Positions 6,824 to 9,330 of a stretch of 9,330 bases of DNA are shown piece by piece (within the stretch, counting starts at the first letter, position 1; every line of letters starts with the position of its first letter). Under the pieces are notes generated by a model. The model had not been told where the DNA came from. It did not search any database and saw only the letters and a list, made by a program, of their open reading frames with translations. The translations under genes and the position numbers were made by a program. Origin of the DNA: DASTHS01 sp035718085 (GTDB taxonomy: Bacteria; Actinomycetota; Acidimicrobiia; Acidimicrobiales; Palsa-688). The stretch spans positions 1 to 9,330 of the forward strand of contig DASTHS010000244.1 of the NCBI GenBank assembly GCA_035718085.1, written 5' to 3'.

Positions 6824-9330
6824 ATGCCCAAGCCCCTCGTGATCGTCGAGTCACCGGCCAAGGCCCGCACCATCGCGGGCTTCCTCGGCGGCGACTACGT
6901 CGTCGAGAGCTCCATCGGCCACATCCGTGACCTGCCCCGCAACGCCGCCGACGTGCCGCCCGCGCTCAAGGGCGAGCCGTGGGCGCGCCTCGGTGTCGAC
7001 GTCGACAACGACTTCAAGCCGCTCTACGTGGTGTCGCCCGAGAAGCGCGACCAGGTGCGCAAGCTCAAGGCGCTGCTCAAGGACGCCAGCGAGCTCTACC
7101 TGGCCACCGACGAGGACCGGGAGGGCGAGTCGATCGCCTGGCACCTCCTCGAGGTGCTCAACCCCCGCGTGCCGGTCAGGCGGATGGTGTTCCACGAGAT
7201 CACCCCGCAGGCCATCGAGCGGGCGGTCGCCGAGAGCCGCGACCTCGATCGGCGCCTCGTCGACGCCCAGGAGACCCGCCGCATCCTCGACCGCCTCTAC
7301 GGCTACGAGGTCAGCCCCGTCCTCTGGAAGAAGATCATGCCGTCGCTGTCGGCCGGCCGGGTGCAGTCGGTCGCCACCCGCCTGCTCGTCGAGCGCGAGC
7401 GGGCCCGCATGCGCTTCGTGGCCGCCTCGTTCTGGGATCTGGCCGGGCGGTTCACCAAGCAGGGCGACGCCTTCGGCGCCGGGCTGGCGGCGGTCGACGG
7501 CGCCCGGCTGGTCACCGGGCGTGACTTCGGGGAGGACGGCGCCCTGAGCGAGCGGGCGGCCGCCGAGGCGGTGCGCCTCGACGAAGGGGCGGCCCGCACG
7601 CTCGCAGCCCGTTGCCGGGCCGCCGGGGTCACCTTCCGGGTGCGGTCGGTCGACGAGCGGCCCTGGCGGAGATCACCGGCGGCGCCGTTCATGACCTCGA
7701 CGCTGCAACAGGAGGCAGGCCGGAAGCTCCGCTTCTCGTCGGCCCGGACGATGCGGGTGGCCCAGGAGCTCTACGAGTCGGGCTTCATCACCTACATGCG
7801 CACCGACTCGACGACGCTCTCCGACCAGGCCATCACCGCAGCACGCGCCCAGGTCGGGTCGCTCTACGGCCAGAGCTACCTGCCGCCCGCCCCCCGGCGC
7901 TACGACAAGAAGGTCAAGAACGCCCAGGAGGCGCACGAGGCCATCCGCCCGGCCGGCGAGACGTTCCGCACCCCCGAGCAGACCGGCCTGCAGGGCGACG
8001 CCCGGCGCATCTACGAGCTGATCTGGATGCGCACCGTCGCGTCGCAGATGGCCGACGCGGCTGGCCAGTCGGTGCAGGTCCGCCTCGGCGCCGCCCTCGC
8101 CGCCGACGGCACCGACACGCCGGCCGACGTCGAGTTCGCCACCAGCGGGCGCACCATCACCTTCCCCGGCTTCCTCCGCGCCTACGTCGAAGGGTCCGAC
8201 GACCCCGACGCAGAGCTCGGCGACCGCGAGACCCCGCTGCCGGTGCTCGCCGTCGGCGACGAGCTCGGGGTCGAGTCGATCGAGGCGGAGGCACACACGA
8301 CCTCCCCGCCAGCCCGCTACACCGAGGCGTCGCTGGTGAAGGCGCTCGAAGAGATGGGCGTGGGCCGCCCTTCCACCTACGCGTCGATCATGGACACCAT
8401 CCAGGCGCGCGGCTACGTGTGGAAGAAGGGCACGGCGCTGGTGCCGTCGTGGACCTCCTTCGCGGTGGTCGGCCTGCTCGAACGGCACTTCGCCGAGCTC
8501 GTCGACTACAACTTCACCGCGGCGATGGAGGAGGACCTCGACGACATCGCCCGGGGCGCAGGGCAGATGGTGCCGTGGCTGGCGCAGTTCTACTTCGGCC
8601 CGTCCGGTGCCGGCGGTGACCGGTCGCCGGCCGGCCTCAAGCGGATGGTCTCCGAGCAGCTCGGTGAGATCGACGCCCGAGAGATCAACTCGATCCCCAT
8701 CGACCCCGACGCCACCGTCGTGGTGCGGGTCGGCCGCTACGGGCCCTACGTGCAGCGCGGCGACGAACGGGCCTCGGTGCCCGACGACCTCGCCCCCGAC
8801 GAGCTGACCCCCGACCGGGCGGCCGAGCTGCTCGAGGCGGGGTCGTCCGACCGTGAGCTCGGCCCCCACCCCGAGTCGGGTCTGCCGGTGGTGGTCAAGG
8901 CCGGCCGCTACGGGCCCTACGTGCAGGTCGGCGACGCCGACACCGCCGCCGGGAAGCCGCAGACGGCGTCGTTGCTGTCGTCGATGGACCCCTCGACGGT
9001 GACGATGGCCGACGCCCTCCGGGTGCTGTCCCTCCCGCGTGTCGTGGGCGCCGACCCGGCGACGGGGGAGGAGATCACCGCCCAGAACGGCCGTTACGGG
9101 CCCTACCTGAAGAAGGGCGCCGACAGCCGTACCATCGAGTCGGAGGATGCGCTGTTCTCCACGACGCTCGACGAGGCGCTGGCCATCTTCGCCCAGCCCA
9201 AGACCCGACGGGGCGCCAAGGCGGCAGCCGCCCCCTTGCGCACCTTCGGTGCCGACCCCGTCAGCGGCGGCGAGATCACGCTCAAGGAGGGTCGGTTCGG
9301 GCCCTACGTCACCGACGGCGAGACGAACGC
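6824..9330 (+). CDS. topA: DNA topoisomerase I, type IA (3' end cut by window)
   Basis: Relaxes negative supercoils by cutting one DNA strand through a 5'-phosphotyrosine link. 835 codons are present and the frame is still open at the window end. The start MPKPLVIVESPAKARTI is typical of TopA. Toprim domain at about 4-120: E9 in VESPAK and the triad D96, D98, E100 in TDEDREGE. Core domain: LSAGRVQSVATRL; APFMTSTLQQEAGRKLRFSS; catalytic Tyr324 in ITYMRTDS with Arg326; AHEAIRP; ARYTEASLVKALEEMGVGRP followed by STYASI. From residue 637 the C-terminal part carries repeats centred on GRYGPYV, GRYGPYV, GRYGPYL and GRFGPYV (codons 637, 694, 756, 823), as in actinobacterial TopA without Zn fingers. 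A weak GAGG lies 14 bases upstream. The frame is intact throughout. In other actinobacteria tmk and a DNA polymerase III delta' gene often follow; that is off this window. Confidence 0.97.
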   Translation, partial: MPKPLVIVESPAKARTIAGFLGGDYVVESSIGHIRDLPRNAADVPPALKGEPWARLGVDVDNDFKPLYVVSPEKRDQVRKLKALLKDASELYLATDEDREGESIAWHLLEVLNPRVPVRRMVFHEITPQAIERAVAESRDLDRRLVDAQETRRILDRLYGYEVSPVLWKKIMPSLSAGRVQSVATRLLVERERARMRFVAASFWDLAGRFTKQGDAFGAGLAAVDGARLVTGRDFGEDGALSERAAAEAVRLDEGAARTLAARCRAAGVTFRVRSVDERPWRRSPAAPFMTSTLQQEAGRKLRFSSARTMRVAQELYESGFITYMRTDSTTLSDQAITAARAQVGSLYGQSYLPPAPRRYDKKVKNAQEAHEAIRPAGETFRTPEQTGLQGDARRIYELIWMRTVASQMADAAGQSVQVRLGAALAADGTDTPADVEFATSGRTITFPGFLRAYVEGSDDPDAELGDRETPLPVLAVGDELGVESIEAEAHTTSPPARYTEASLVKALEEMGVGRPSTYASIMDTIQARGYVWKKGTALVPSWTSFAVVGLLERHFAELVDYNFTAAMEEDLDDIARGAGQMVPWLAQFYFGPSGAGGDRSPAGLKRMVSEQLGEIDAREINSIPIDPDATVVVRVGRYGPYVQRGDERASVPDDLAPDELTPDRAAELLEAGSSDRELGPHPESGLPVVVKAGRYGPYVQVGDADTAAGKPQTASLLSSMDPSTVTMADALRVLSLPRVVGADPATGEEITAQNGRYGPYLKKGADSRTIESEDALFSTTLDEALAIFAQPKTRRGAKAAAAPLRTFGADPVSGGEITLKEGRFGPYVTDGETN
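8731..8755 (+). repeat. First copy of a 25-base direct repeat within topA
   Basis: The 25 bases encoding GRYGPYVQ recur exactly at 8902-8926. They contain GGGCCC and encode the start of the first two C-terminal Topo_C-like repeats (codons 637 and 694). Nearby repeats at 9089 and 9290 are conserved as protein but differ in bases. Confidence 0.8.
8902..8926 (+). repeat. Second copy of the 25-base direct repeat within topA
   Basis: Identical to 8731-8755 and offset by 171 bases (57 codons), so it preserves frame. Recombination between the copies would delete one C-terminal repeat module without a frameshift. Confidence 0.8.

Noticed and set aside
7612..8869. Long frames on both strands inside topA (7612-8619 plus, 7673-8869 minus)
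   Set aside because: topA motifs run without interruption in its own frame through this stretch; the others lack domains.

Overview
This is a very GC-rich window in which coding third positions are almost always G or C. It reads as a high-GC actinobacterium, perhaps an Acidimicrobiia-type lineage; the class is a guess. Six protein genes fill nearly all of it: two are cut by the window edges (hppA on the left, topA on the right) and four are complete. I saw no tRNA, rRNA, CRISPR array, insertion sequence or phage gene. Many long open frames antisense to these genes are artefacts of GC-rich codon use.

Left block (minus strand, about 1-2957): a DtxR/MntR-type metal-dependent regulator is followed, with a 4-base ATGA stop/start overlap, by hppA. 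HppA is a membrane proton-pumping pyrophosphatase of the K+-independent type (Lys491 and Thr494 in the GNTTKAITKG motif). The two look translationally coupled, and the regulator lacks several residues that bind metal in well-studied relatives.

Middle block: the regulator is divergent from a large plus-strand LuxR-type regulator (about 3053-4981). That protein looks like a LAL/STAND regulator without its ATPase half: a winged-helix-like segment, a long helical TPR-like region, and a C-terminal LuxR HTH. The spacer between the two genes (2958-3052) carries a good minus-strand promoter, a TTTCG-N6-CGAAA dyad lying inside that promoter, and a possible opposing -10 element. The LuxR gene converges on a minus-strand CPBP intramembrane protease gene (5145-5795); the 163 bases between them hold four GC-rich dyads, probably a two-way termination zone.

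Right block: the protease gene is divergent, with only 23 bases between start codons, from a YbjT-like NAD(P)-binding SDR protein (5819-6712). After 111 bases comes topA (6824 to the window end), a DNA topoisomerase I with the Toprim acidic triad, active-site Tyr324 and at least four C-terminal G-R-Y/F-G-P-Y repeats.

The setting is mostly housekeeping: energy coupling by pyrophosphate, DNA supercoiling and local regulators. From memory, hppA and topA also lie near each other in Streptomyces, so this may be an old actinobacterial neighbourhood with lineage-specific genes between them. I see no clearly new multi-gene system. The points most worth attention are the coupled regulator-hppA pair with altered metal ligands, and the regulator without an ATPase domain.
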